Shown here piece after piece: positions 16,501 through 25,199 of a DNA stretch of 59,926 bases. The stretch is from Prauserella rugosa. GTDB lineage: Bacteria; Actinomycetota; Actinomycetes; Mycobacteriales; Pseudonocardiaceae. The stretch is taken from NCBI RefSeq assembly GCF_000719975.1, contig NZ_JOIJ01000020.1, positions 1 through 59,926 of the forward strand. Direction: 5' to 3'. The notes beneath the pieces are model-generated. The model was not told where the DNA came from. It ran no database searches and saw only the letters and a program-made list of their open reading frames with translations. Positions within the stretch are counted from its first letter, which is position 1. Each line of letters begins with the position of its first letter. Position numbers and translations under genes: made by a program.

Positions 16501-18111
16501 TCAGAAGCCGAGCGCATTGCCGATCCCGCCGACCACGTCGCCCGCCTTGTCCCGGACACCGTTCACGGCCTCGCCGACGGCCTGGCCGGTGTCGTAGGCG
16601 GCCTGGCCCGCGCTGGTGGCCGCGTCGACGACACCGCCCGGGTCGACGGTCACGTCGAACCCGACTTTGCCGCCCACCCCGAGGGCCGCACCCGCCGACG
16701 CGCCGATGTGGAACTTGCCGTCGTCACCCATGCCGAACTGCGCATCGGCGGAGGCACCGACACCGGCCCACGCCTCACCGTTCACACCGGCACCGACACC
16801 GGCGACCTCGCCGCCGACATCACCACTGGCCTTGGCACCGGCGAACGCCTCGGCACTGACGTCGGCCCCGGTGAGCCCGACACTCGCGTCGGCGGAGGCC
16901 TCGGCGCCCGCCATCGCCTCGCCGCTGGCCGACACGCTCGCGTGATCGCCCAGGTTCACCTCGCCCGCGGCGTCGGCCTTGGCACCCACGAACGCCTCGG
17001 CACTGGCCTGCGCCCCGAGCGCGTCGACGCTCGCCTGGGCACCGGCCTCCGCACCGTAGAAACCGCTGGCGTTGCCGCTGCCCGACACACCCATGCCGGT
17101 GTCGAACTCACCGGCCACCTCGCCCTTGGCCAGGTACGCCTCGGCGTTGGCCCCTGCCGCGAAGCCGTCCTCGGTGACCTCGGCGTAGGCGCCCGACTCG
17201 GCACCGAGGAGCGAACCGGAACCGGAGGCCCCGACCGACATCGGCCCCGCGCCCGCGCCGACCTCGAAGTCGCCGCCCATGACCTCGGTGCCTGCGCCGA
17301 CCTCGTGCCGCACCGGGTCGATGCCCAGCATGCCCGGCCCCGGCAGCGGGATGCCCAGGCTGTCGAACAGGTCACGGGCGCCGTCGTGCATGAGCTTGTC
17401 GGCCGGTTCGTCGCCGACCGTGTTCTGGTAGCTGCGGTTGCCGTTCTCGTCGGTCTGCCAGCCACCCGGGTCGACGTCCTCCCACTGGCCGGTCTCCGGG
17501 TTGAACCGGCGCTGTGTCTGCCGGTTGTCGGCCCCGAACTCCTGCTCGCCGAAGGAGTGGGAGAACCGGCCCTCCTCGTCGTGGGTGAGGCCGAGCGCCA
17601 TGGCGATGATGCCGCCCTCGGCGGCCACGGCCTTCCTGGCGGCGTCGAGGATCTGCTGCGCCTCGGCCATCGCCGGTGCGCCAGGGTCCTGGAACGGCCC
17701 GATCGGCGCGGCCAGGGGCCCGCCGACCATCGGCCCCAGCGCACGCAGCGCGTCGTACTGCGCCTTCGCTGCCCTGCTGGCGGCCCGCGCCTGGTGGTAC
17801 AGCTCGATGGCGCGCTGCGCCTCGCCCTGTCCCCACGTCAGGACGTCGGCGTAATCGGCGAGCTTCTCCCCGCCCTGTCCGAGCGCCTCGACCGCCTGCC
17901 CCCACTTGGGCGGTTCCTCGGAGAACACCGACCGGAACGTCGAGGCCGCGTCCCCGATCCAGCCGACCGGGTCGATCGTTCCGAGCGACGAGCCGATCTG
18001 GTCGGCCACGTTGATCGGGTCGACCAGGCTGTTCAGATCCGTCGAAATGGCCTCCGGTTCGCCCGGGACGAGCGCCTTCGGGTCGTCGGTCTGCCCCAGC
18101 TGTGCCACCAT
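16501..18111 (-). CDS. Large putative type VII-secreted protein with Ala/Gly repeat domain
   Basis: 536 residues; the ATG overlaps the WXG100 stop as TGATG. Residues ~10-100 (KALVPGEPEAISTDLNSLVD, VGWIGDAASTFRSVF, KLADYADVLTWGQGEAQRAI) match the helical WXG-like domain of actinobacterial putative T7SS-secreted proteins. Residues ~180-240 are polar and rich in Gln/Asn/Glu. From ~270 a long run of alternating small residues appears (AEAYLAKGEVAGEF, ASAEAFVGAKADAAGE, VSAEAFAGAKASGDV), probably a repetitive beta structure. No cysteine, nuclease or toxin motif is visible. It is likely a secreted structural or surface protein; the function is unknown. Confidence 0.8.
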   Translation of the reverse strand: MVAQLGQTDDPKALVPGEPEAISTDLNSLVDPINVADQIGSSLGTIDPVGWIGDAASTFRSVFSEEPPKWGQAVEALGQGGEKLADYADVLTWGQGEAQRAIELYHQARAASRAAKAQYDALRALGPMVGGPLAAPIGPFQDPGAPAMAEAQQILDAARKAVAAEGGIIAMALGLTHDEEGRFSHSFGEQEFGADNRQTQRRFNPETGQWEDVDPGGWQTDENGNRSYQNTVGDEPADKLMHDGARDLFDSLGIPLPGPGMLGIDPVRHEVGAGTEVMGGDFEVGAGAGPMSVGASGSGSLLGAESGAYAEVTEDGFAAGANAEAYLAKGEVAGEFDTGMGVSGSGNASGFYGAEAGAQASVDALGAQASAEAFVGAKADAAGEVNLGDHASVSASGEAMAGAEASADASVGLTGADVSAEAFAGAKASGDVGGEVAGVGAGVNGEAWAGVGASADAQFGMGDDGKFHIGASAGAALGVGGKVGFDVTVDPGGVVDAATSAGQAAYDTGQAVGEAVNGVRDKAGDVVGGIGNALGF

Positions 18112-18578
18112 CACCGCTCCTGTCCCTCGCCGGCGGCACCGCCACCGAGAACGCCACTGATCCCGCCTGCGACACCACCGGCGACCGCGCCCCCGGCCGC
18201 GCCCGCGAGGCCACCCGCCACGCCGCCGACCGCGCCGCCGACGGCACCGCCTGCCGCTCCGCCGGCCAGGACGCCCCCGGCCGCGCCTTCCACGGCTCCG
18301 CCGAGCGTGCCGAGCGTCGACTGGGTGTCGCCGTCCGATTCGGCGTACCTGCTCGCGGCCGCCCCCAGCTGGCCGCCGAGCTCCTCGGCCTTGCCCTTGA
18401 GCCCTTCGAAGTGCTTGCGCATGCCCTCGATGTAGCGCTGCCATGCCTGTTGCACCGCGTCGTGGCCGTAGTCCCCGCTCGGGCCCTGCCACGAGAGGTT
18501 CGCGGCACCGCCGACCGTCTCGCCGATCCGTCCGGCCGTCCCGCGGAGTTCGTCGGGTACCGCGTCGAAGCCTGCCAT
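18111..18578 (-). CDS. WXG100-like protein with a glycine-zipper C-terminal tail
   Basis: 155 residues. Residues 1-82 are a WXG100-type helical hairpin with W30-Q-G32 at the turn and a Y78-x-x-x-D82 secretion-like motif after the second helix. Residues ~92-150 are almost only Gly, Ala and Val with repeated GxxxG spacing (GGAVGGAVGGVAGGLAGAAG), a glycine-zipper pattern able to cross or insert in a membrane. Normal WXG100 proteins are ~100 residues and lack this tail. It is the first gene of the cluster and overlaps the large secreted protein gene. No ESX ATPase or channel gene is in the window, so export would need machinery elsewhere. Confidence 0.82.
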   Translation of the reverse strand: MAGFDAVPDELRGTAGRIGETVGGAANLSWQGPSGDYGHDAVQQAWQRYIEGMRKHFEGLKGKAEELGGQLGAAASRYAESDGDTQSTLGTLGGAVEGAAGGVLAGGAAGGAVGGAVGGVAGGLAGAAGGAVAGGVAGGISGVLGGGAAGEGQER

Positions 18579-18743
18579 CGTCCCCAGCCCCTTTGCCCTG
18601 TGCGGTGGGCCTCTCGCCCATCGCCTGCTCTCTGCCGGTCCCCCCTGCGTATAACTACGCAGACGCCGATATCGGCCTGCCGGTTCCGTGTTCGGCCGAG
18701 AATTTCCGACCTCGGGGCACGGGCGGGCGGGAACGGACGAGAA

Positions 18744-18778
18744 AAGGGCGGGCCGGGAATCCCTCCCGGCCCGCCCTT
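18744..18778 (-). terminator. Intrinsic terminator downstream of htpG
   Basis: A perfect 15-bp stem, arms 18744-18758 and 18764-18778 (AAGGGCGGGCCGGGA and complement), with a 5-base loop. Read on the minus strand it follows the htpG stop by 22 bases and is followed by TTTTC, giving a classical Rho-independent terminator for htpG. Confidence 0.85.
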
Positions 18779-18800
18779 CGGTGGCGGATGACCTCGCGCG

Positions 18801-20759
18801 TCAGTGCAACCCGTCGGCCAGCCTGCCCGCGAGCAACTGCGCGAACCGGTGCGGATCGGGCAGCTCCTCCCCCTCGGCCAGCAACGTCGTGCCGTACAGC
18901 AGGTGCGCGATGTCGGCCAACGACGGGTCGTCGGCGTTCTTCGCGTGGGCCTCGCGCAGCCCGGTGACCAGCGCGTGCTCCGGGTTGATCTCCAGAATGC
19001 GCTTGATGTCGGGCAGCGGCTGGCCCATCTGCTTGTAGATGCGCACCAGCTCCGGGCTCATGTCGCCCTCGTCACCGACGATGCAGGCGGGCGAGGTGGT
19101 CAGCCGCGACGACAGCCGCACGTCCTTGACGTGGTCCGACAGCGCCCCGCGCAGCCACTCCAGCAGGCCCGCGAACTCCTCCTTGACGCTCTCGTCGGCC
19201 GCGTCGTCGCCGGAGTCGAGGTCGACCTCGCCCTTGGCGATCGACCGGAAGGTCTTGCCCTGGAACTCGGCGCCCGACTCGACCCACATCTCGTCGATCT
19301 GGTCGGTCAGGATGAGCACCTCGACGCCCTTGCTGGTGAAGGCCTCCATGTGAGGCGACTTCTCCACCATCTCCCTGGACCGCCCGGTCAGGTAGTAGAT
19401 GTGCTCCTGGTCGTCGGGCATGCGCTCGACGTACTCGGCGAGCGTGGTCTGCTGCTCGGCCGAGTGGGTCGAGTCGAACGAGGCGATCGCCAGGATGTCG
19501 GAGCGGTTGTCCGGGTCGGTGACCAGGCCTTCCTTGACGCACGTGCCGAACTGGCTCCAGAACGTGCGGTACTTGTCCCGGTCGGCCTGCTCGTCGGAGT
19601 TCAGCAGCCCCGACACGGTGGACAGCACCTTCTTGGCGAGCCTGCGCTGCATCGCGCGGATCTGCCGGTCCTGCTGCAGGATCTCGCGCGAGACGTTCAG
19701 CGACAGGTCCTGGGCGTCGACCACGCCCTTGACGAACCGCAGGTACTCGGGCATGAGCTCTTCGCAGTCGTCCATGATGAACACGCGCTTGACGTAGAGC
19801 TGTACGCCGCGTTTGGCGTCGCGGGTGAACAGGTCGAACGGCGCGCGCGACGGCAGGAACAGCAGCGCCTGGTACTCGAACGTGCCCTCGGCCTGAAGCC
19901 GGATGGTCTCGAGCGGGTCGGCCCAGTCGTGGCTGATGTGCTTGTAGAACTCGTGGTACTCGGCGTCGGTGACCTCGCTGCGCGGTCGAGCCCACAGCGC
20001 CTTCATCGAGTTCAGCGTCTCGGTCTCGCGGACCGTCGTCGACTCGCCGTCCTCGTCCTCGGCCGGCTTGACCCGCTCGACCTCCATGCGGATCGGCCAC
20101 GCCAGGAAGTCCGAGTAGCGGGTCACGATCCGCCGCAGCACACCGGTGTCGGTGTAGTCGTGCATGCCGTCGTCGGTGTCGACCGGCTTGAGGTGCAGGG
20201 TCACGGCCGTGCCCTGCGGAGCGTCCGGCACGTCGGCGACCGTGTAGGTCGACTCGCCCTCCGACTCCCAGCGCGTCCCCGTCGACTCGCCCGCCTTCCG
20301 CGTCACGACGGTGACCTTGTCGGCGACCATGAACGCCGAGTAGAAGCCGACGCCGAACTGGCCGATGAGCTCACTGCCCTGTGTCTGCTTGGCTTCCTGC
20401 GCCTCCTTGGCCGACTTGAGCTTCTCCAGCAGCTCGGCGGTGCCGGAACGGGCGATGGTGCCGATCAGGCCCACCACGTCCTCGCGCGACATGCCGATGC
20501 CGTTGTCGCGCACCGTGAGCGTGCGCGCGGCCGGGTCACGCTCGAGCTGGATGTGCAGATCCGTGGTGTCGACGTCGAGATCCTTGTCGACGAGCGATTC
20601 GAGCCGGAGCTTGTCCAGCGCGTCGGACGCGTTCGACAGCAGTTCCCGCAGGAACACGTCCTTGTCCGAGTAGATCGAGTGCACCATGAGCCGCAGCAGC
20701 TGCTTCGCCTCGGCCTGGAACTCCCGTGTCTCGGACTCCTGCATCACCTGTTCGGCCAT
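18801..20759 (-). CDS. htpG: Chaperone protein HtpG (Hsp90)
   Basis: 652 residues from the ATG at 20759, matching the family start (the EFQAEAKQLLRLMVHSIYS block follows within 20 residues); AAGGGGG lies about 11 bases upstream. The N-terminal GHKL ATPase has the FLRELLSNASDALDKLR segment with the Mg-binding Asn, DNGIGMSREDV, and GQFGVGFYSAFMVAD. The middle domain and dimerising C-terminus are full length. It refolds or remodels client proteins with ATP in the cytosol. It is monocistronic between two terminators. I saw no CIRCE or HAIR element in the upstream 190 bases. Confidence 0.97.
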   Translation of the reverse strand: MAEQVMQESETREFQAEAKQLLRLMVHSIYSDKDVFLRELLSNASDALDKLRLESLVDKDLDVDTTDLHIQLERDPAARTLTVRDNGIGMSREDVVGLIGTIARSGTAELLEKLKSAKEAQEAKQTQGSELIGQFGVGFYSAFMVADKVTVVTRKAGESTGTRWESEGESTYTVADVPDAPQGTAVTLHLKPVDTDDGMHDYTDTGVLRRIVTRYSDFLAWPIRMEVERVKPAEDEDGESTTVRETETLNSMKALWARPRSEVTDAEYHEFYKHISHDWADPLETIRLQAEGTFEYQALLFLPSRAPFDLFTRDAKRGVQLYVKRVFIMDDCEELMPEYLRFVKGVVDAQDLSLNVSREILQQDRQIRAMQRRLAKKVLSTVSGLLNSDEQADRDKYRTFWSQFGTCVKEGLVTDPDNRSDILAIASFDSTHSAEQQTTLAEYVERMPDDQEHIYYLTGRSREMVEKSPHMEAFTSKGVEVLILTDQIDEMWVESGAEFQGKTFRSIAKGEVDLDSGDDAADESVKEEFAGLLEWLRGALSDHVKDVRLSSRLTTSPACIVGDEGDMSPELVRIYKQMGQPLPDIKRILEINPEHALVTGLREAHAKNADDPSLADIAHLLYGTTLLAEGEELPDPHRFAQLLAGRLADGLH

Positions 20760-20865
20760 CTGCGATGGAACCCCCTTGCCTGACACCCGGTATGAACGGT
20801 GACGTCCTTGCGCCCGTAGAAGATACGCGCCCCGCCACGCGCGCCGAGCAGGAACGGCAACGAAA

Positions 20866-20904
20866 CGTGGCCGGTGTCCCTGCGGGGCAGGAACACCGGC
20901 CACG
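20866..20904 (-). terminator. Intrinsic terminator of the azt operon
   Basis: A 12-bp perfect stem (CGTGGCCGGTGT, 20866-20877, with its complement at 20893-20904), whose loop can add another 5 pairs (CCTGC/GCAGG). On the minus strand it lies 45 bases past the last azt gene and is followed by TTTCGTTG. Confidence 0.82.
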
Positions 20905-20949
20905 GTGTGCGGGATACGGCCTGCGGCGAGGAACCGCCACGGCCCGCCG

Positions 20950-22140
20950 TCAGTGCTCGTGCAGCGTGCCGCTGAGCTCGTTGGGCGCCTGGTCGAGGTC
21001 CGCGGTCCCGGTGACCTCACCGGATTCCAGGTCGACCGCGTGCAGCTGCTTCTCGCCGGGATCGGAGACGTACGCGGTGCTGCCGCGGACGAAGATCGCC
21101 GGACGCGGCTCCTGCCACTCCATCGGCTCGCTCCACTCGCCGATCACGTCGATCGAGTCGGTCAGCTCCCCCGACGTCTCGTCGATGACGTGGATCTTGC
21201 CGTCGGTGCCGAGCACGAGAGCCTCGCCCTCGGGACCGCGGGCCAACGAGCGGAACGTGTAGCTGGCGGGCAGCTTCACGCGCTCGAGCTTCTTCTTCTC
21301 GGTGTCCACGAGCGCCACCTCGGTCGGGCGCTCGAGCTCGGCGTCCTCGTCCTGCTTGTAGTCGCCGAGGATGATCGGCGACTCGGGCGAGCCGGACTGG
21401 TTGCCGATCCGGCCGTACTCGGTCGGGCTGTCGACCTTGGTGATCTCGCCATCTTTGTAGATGAGCACACCGTCCTCGCAGCCGACGGCGATGGCCTCAC
21501 CCTGCGCGGCGGACTCACCGTGCACCTCCGGGCAGTCCTCGTTGCGCGTGACCTCCTCGCGATTCTCGTCGAGCACCGCGATGCCGTTGCGCTCCTCCTC
21601 GTCGCCGAGCGTGACGACCATCCCGCCGTTCTCGAGCTCGACGGCGACACCGTGGTGCGGGTGCTCGGTGGTGTACTCCTCGGTCTCGGGCATCCCGTCA
21701 CCGAGGTCGTGCGGGTCGAAGCTGCGCACCTCGCCCGTGCCGTCGGTGAACAGCACCGTGCGGCCCGCGTGCCGTACGACGTGGCCGGGTTCGGCGCCGG
21801 GAAACGCCACGTCGGTCATCTCGCCCGCGACGGCGTCAAAGAGCTGGAATCCCTCCGACGTGGACACCACGACGTGCCGGTCGTCACCCGCCGGGTTCAA
21901 CCGGTTGAACCCGTCCAGTTCCACGTCGGCCTGGACCTCGAGGGTGTTGCCGTCGAGCACGTACATGCCGCCGTCGTAGGTCACCGTCACCGGATCGGCG
22001 ATGTTCTTGCCGCCGCCCTGCTGACCTCCGCCGCCCTCACCACCGGCCTCGTCGGTGCCGCAGGCGCCGACGAGGCCGAGCATCGCAGCCGTCGCGGACA
22101 CCGCCGCGATCCGTCCCTTTCGGACACTACGGTTCATCAT
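20950..22140 (-). CDS. aztD: AztD-like zinc metallochaperone lipoprotein, paralogue 1
   Basis: 396 residues (start could be the second Met, one codon in). Lipobox LGLVGAC with Cys27, then a Gly/Gln linker and a beta-propeller (FNRLNPAGDDRHVVVSTSEGF, PGHVVRHAGRTVLFTDGTGE, GVLIYKDGEIT). It has HPHH at residues 160-163, a C203-P-E-V-H207 motif and a His-rich end (LHEH). After FDA (residues 101-103) it passes straight to VAGEMTDV and lacks the HGDHxHYY loop present in paralogue 2. AztD passes zinc to the binding protein AztC. The gene follows aztC by 66 bases and is the last of the operon. Confidence 0.85.
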   Translation of the reverse strand: MMNRSVRKGRIAAVSATAAMLGLVGACGTDEAGGEGGGGQQGGGKNIADPVTVTYDGGMYVLDGNTLEVQADVELDGFNRLNPAGDDRHVVVSTSEGFQLFDAVAGEMTDVAFPGAEPGHVVRHAGRTVLFTDGTGEVRSFDPHDLGDGMPETEEYTTEHPHHGVAVELENGGMVVTLGDEEERNGIAVLDENREEVTRNEDCPEVHGESAAQGEAIAVGCEDGVLIYKDGEITKVDSPTEYGRIGNQSGSPESPIILGDYKQDEDAELERPTEVALVDTEKKKLERVKLPASYTFRSLARGPEGEALVLGTDGKIHVIDETSGELTDSIDVIGEWSEPMEWQEPRPAIFVRGSTAYVSDPGEKQLHAVDLESGEVTGTADLDQAPNELSGTLHEH

Positions 22141-22206
22141 TCTCCTCTTCCGTTACCGGGAATTTCGTGTTCGCGGTCTTGCACACGTCCCCGGCGGGTT
22201 CCGGCG

Positions 22207-23136
22207 TCAGTCGCCGGTCAGGCCGCCGACGATCGTCTCGGTGTTGGCGCGCATCATGTCCACATAGGTCGGTGCGCCGCCGTCGGGTCCGGTCAGGGAC
22301 TCGGAGAACAGCGACTCGACCTGCACGTCGATCCCGGCGTGGTCGGCGAGCACCTTGGCCAGCCGGTCGGGTTGCGACGAGTCGGCGAAGATCGCGCGCA
22401 CGCCCGCGTCCCGCACGGTTCCCGCCAGGTCCTCCAGGTCGGAGGCACTCGGCGAGGCCAGCGTGGTTCCGCTCGGGATCACCGCGCCGAGCACGTCGAA
22501 GTCGTACCGTTCGGCCAGGTAGCCGAACACGTGGTGGTTGGTCACCAGCGCGCGCTCGTCGTCGGGGATCTTCCCGAACTGTTCGGTCATCCACTCGTCG
22601 AGCTCGTCGAGTTCGCCGAGGTATGCCTCGGCGTTGGCGCGAACCTTCTGCTCGTCCATACCATCCACATCGGACACGATGCGGTCGGTGATGATCTCGA
22701 CGGCGGTGCGCACCCGTTCCGGGTCGGTCCAGAAGTGCGGATCCTTCTGCCCCTGTGAGCCACCGTCGGAGTAGCTGATCGGGTCGACCTCCTCGCCGAC
22801 GGCCAGGTCGGGCACACCCTCGGCGACGGCGGCGTCGACGTTGCGCTGCACGCCCTCCTCCAGCCCGAGTCCGTTGTGGATCACCAGACCGGCCTGCTCC
22901 AGCGCGGCCGATTCCTGGGCGGAGACCGCGAACGAGTGCGGATCGGCGTTGGGTTTCATCAACACGGTCACGTCGGCCTCGTCCCCGACGATCTCCGAGG
23001 TGATGTCGCCGAGGATGTTCGTCGTCACGACCACGCCCGCACCGTCCTGGCCGTCCGAGCCGGCCGCGGAGCAGCCACCGAGGACCAGCGCCAGCACCGA
23101 GGCGCCCGCGGCCACGAGCCTCAGCCGCGCCCTCAT
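22207..23136 (-). CDS. aztC: Zinc ABC transporter substrate-binding lipoprotein AztC
   Basis: 309 residues. Lipobox ALVLGGC, Cys22. It is a cluster A-I metal-binding protein: VVVTTNILGDITSEI at the N-terminus, metal ligands in DPHSF (H67), DPHFW (H134), NHHVF (H201/H202) and ADSSQ (D252). It lacks the long His-rich loop of ZnuA, as AztC proteins do, which fits delivery of zinc by AztD. The ATG overlaps the stop of the upstream AztD-like gene (ATGA). Acts on the outer face of the membrane and feeds zinc to AztB. Confidence 0.9.
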   Translation of the reverse strand: MRARLRLVAAGASVLALVLGGCSAAGSDGQDGAGVVVTTNILGDITSEIVGDEADVTVLMKPNADPHSFAVSAQESAALEQAGLVIHNGLGLEEGVQRNVDAAVAEGVPDLAVGEEVDPISYSDGGSQGQKDPHFWTDPERVRTAVEIITDRIVSDVDGMDEQKVRANAEAYLGELDELDEWMTEQFGKIPDDERALVTNHHVFGYLAERYDFDVLGAVIPSGTTLASPSASDLEDLAGTVRDAGVRAIFADSSQPDRLAKVLADHAGIDVQVESLFSESLTGPDGGAPTYVDMMRANTETIVGGLTGD

Positions 23137-24329
23137 CGTCCGGTCTCCGTCAGGTGCGCCGGCGCCACGTCCACGTCGAGCGTCCTGGCCACCCGCAGCT
23201 CGTCGTTGTAGTCGACCTCGTGGACCTGCTGCGCCGCCACGTCGTTGACGTAGGCACGGTTGGTGTCGACGGCGATCGTCGCGCCGTCCCGGACGTCGCC
23301 GTCGACGAGTTCCTGCGAGGCCTGCTGGTCACCGGACTCCGGGTCGTACGCGTGCAGCACGCCGTCGTCGGTCAGCACCAGCACCGGGACGTCCTCGCCC
23401 ACGGCCGCGACGGCCGCCACCGGCGCTTGCGTCTCGATCCGGTGCCAGCTGCCCTCACCGGCGTCGAGAACCCACACCTCGTCCTCGCCTGCCGCGGCCG
23501 CGAGCACGCTGCTTCCGGGACGCTGTCCGAAGGTGCCGAGCGATTCCGACGGCCCCGAGCCGGGATAGGCGATCTGCTCACCGGAGAACGTGTCGTCGTC
23601 CTCGTCCACGAGCACGGCTCCGTCGGCGCAGCCGACCACCACGCCGCGGGTCGTGACCGCAGCGTCGCGGGGATCGGTGCACGTCGCGTCGAGGTCGGCG
23701 ACGTCCTTGCCGTCCCGGTCCCGCACCACGATGCCGCCGGATCCGGCCACGACGACGTGCTGTTCGTACGGCACGGCGATCCCGTCGACGGTCCCGGTCT
23801 CGGCGACCTCACCGTCCTCGAGCTTCTCGCGGTCGAGCAACACGGTCGTGCCGTCGTCGCGAGCCAGCGCGGTCGTCTTCGTGTCGGACCACGCACCGGT
23901 GACGGTGCCGTCGATCGCACCCGTCTCGGCGATCTTCGCCCGGTAGTAGTGCTTGTGGTCGCCGTGGTCGACCGTCCACACACCACTGTCGATCACGCGG
24001 GTGCGGTCGCCGGAGGGAAGATAGGCGAACCGGCCGTCGGTGATCGCGCCGCTCGCGGCCGCTCCGCCGTCGAGCTCGGTGACGTCCTCGGACAGCAGGT
24101 CGAGCACGCCGACCTTCCCGCCGTCGGCGTCGGCCAGCACGAGGCGCGACTGGGGTTCGCTCGCCTCCTCCGCCCCCTCCACATACCCGTGGGGCTTGGC
24201 CGATTCCCCGGATTCGGCCTGGTCTCCGGGATCTCCGGAGCCTCCGCCGCCGCACGCCGCGGCGAGCAGTCCACACAGGACGATGGCGGGCACGGATCTT
24301 CCGACGGATGTCGTCACACGCTGAGTCAC
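23133..24329 (-). CDS. AztD-like zinc metallochaperone lipoprotein, paralogue 2
   Basis: 398 residues from a GTG at 24329, seven bases after AAAGGAC and overlapping the aztB stop as GTGA. Lipobox LLAAAC with Cys26. The propeller has RFAYLPSGDRTRVIDSGVWT followed by DHGDHKHYYRAK (H122, H125, H127), the zinc-binding loop typical of AztD. In contrast to paralogue 1 it has no HPHH and its C-x-x-x-R segment (ATCTDPRDA) lacks the His of C-P-x-V-H. It stands before aztC, so two chaperone-like proteins flank the receptor. A role in zinc delivery is likely; its division of labour with paralogue 1 is unknown. Confidence 0.83.
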   Translation of the reverse strand: MTQRVTTSVGRSVPAIVLCGLLAAACGGGGSGDPGDQAESGESAKPHGYVEGAEEASEPQSRLVLADADGGKVGVLDLLSEDVTELDGGAAASGAITDGRFAYLPSGDRTRVIDSGVWTVDHGDHKHYYRAKIAETGAIDGTVTGAWSDTKTTALARDDGTTVLLDREKLEDGEVAETGTVDGIAVPYEQHVVVAGSGGIVVRDRDGKDVADLDATCTDPRDAAVTTRGVVVGCADGAVLVDEDDDTFSGEQIAYPGSGPSESLGTFGQRPGSSVLAAAAGEDEVWVLDAGEGSWHRIETQAPVAAVAAVGEDVPVLVLTDDGVLHAYDPESGDQQASQELVDGDVRDGATIAVDTNRAYVNDVAAQQVHEVDYNDELRVARTLDVDVAPAHLTETGR

Positions 24330-25183
24330 GATGTCCTTTCGAGGGTTCTTCGAGTGGTGGTGCGCGCGACGCGGCCGCGCGCACGGGACAGGGATGCGGA
24401 GGCGGCGAACAGCGCCACCGAGGTGATCGCGATCGTCGCGCCGGCGGCGGTGCCCGCGTGCCACGAGATGAGCAGGCCCGTGGCCGTCGCCAGGCTTCCG
24501 AGGAGCGCGGCGATCAGCATGATCATCGGGATGCGGTCGGCCCAGAACATCGCCGCGGCGGGCGGTGCCACGAGCAGGCCGACGACCAGCAGCGTGCCGA
24601 CGACGTGCAACGACGACACGATCGCCAGGCTCAGCAGCAACAGCAGCGCACCGTGGGCGACGCGCGGGCGAAGTCCCAGCGCGGTCGCGGTGCGCGGATC
24701 GAAACTGAGGGCGACGAACGCGCGATGCCCCGCGGCGCACACCACCGCCGCGACGCCGAGCGCCACGGCCAGTTGCACGAGGTCCGGACCACGCACGGCC
24801 AGCACGTCGCCGAAGAGGATGCTCGTCAGATCGACGGCGAACGAGCGCGAGTAGGACACGATGATCACGCCGAGCGCAAGCATGCCCACGAACAACAGGC
24901 CGATCGCGGTGTCCTGCGCGAACCGCCGTGAGCGGCCGAGAACCGTGACCCCGGCGGCCATGACGACGGCACTGACGGCACCGCCGAGCATCAGGTTCCA
25001 GCCGGACAGCGACGCGACCGCGACACCCGGCAACATGCCGTGCGCCATCGCCTCGCCGAGGAAGGCCATCCCGCGGACCACGACCCAGGTGCCGGCGAGC
25101 GCACAGATCATCGACACCAGAACGCCGCCCCACAGCGCCCGCTGCACGAAGGACACCTCGAACGGCGCGATCAACCACTCCAC
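24326..25183 (-). CDS. aztB: Zinc ABC transporter permease AztB
   Basis: 285 residues from the GTG at 25183, eight bases after AAGG; a GTG three codons upstream is less well placed. It has about eight hydrophobic segments and the ABC-3 permease motifs: VVVRGMAFLGEAMAHGMLPG near the N-terminus and LLVVGLLVAPPAAAMFW. It forms the membrane channel for zinc with AztA. First gene of the minus-strand aztB-aztD2-aztC-aztD1 series, each of the first three joined by 4-base overlaps, and divergent from aztA across a Zur-box-like site. Confidence 0.9.
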   Translation of the reverse strand: MEWLIAPFEVSFVQRALWGGVLVSMICALAGTWVVVRGMAFLGEAMAHGMLPGVAVASLSGWNLMLGGAVSAVVMAAGVTVLGRSRRFAQDTAIGLLFVGMLALGVIIVSYSRSFAVDLTSILFGDVLAVRGPDLVQLAVALGVAAVVCAAGHRAFVALSFDPRTATALGLRPRVAHGALLLLLSLAIVSSLHVVGTLLVVGLLVAPPAAAMFWADRIPMIMLIAALLGSLATATGLLISWHAGTAAGATIAITSVALFAASASLSRARGRVARTTTRRTLERTS

Positions 25184-25199
25184 GGCGTACACCTTAAAA

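Noticed and set aside
16501..18111. Polymorphic type VII toxin
   Set aside because: No nuclease, deaminase, ADP-ribosyl or metallopeptidase motif is visible at the C-terminus and no immunity gene follows.
16501..18621. 706-codon version of the large secreted protein
   Set aside because: The extra N-terminal part is an out-of-frame reading of the WXG100 gene; the true ATG overlaps that gene's stop at 18111.
20760..20865. CIRCE or HAIR heat-shock operator upstream of htpG
   Set aside because: No TTAGCACTC-N9 or CTTGAGT-N7 inverted repeat could be found by eye.
20905..22758. Long open frame (617 codons) on the plus strand
   Set aside because: It is antisense to the AztD-like and AztC genes, which have lipoboxes, Shine-Dalgarno sites and clear families.
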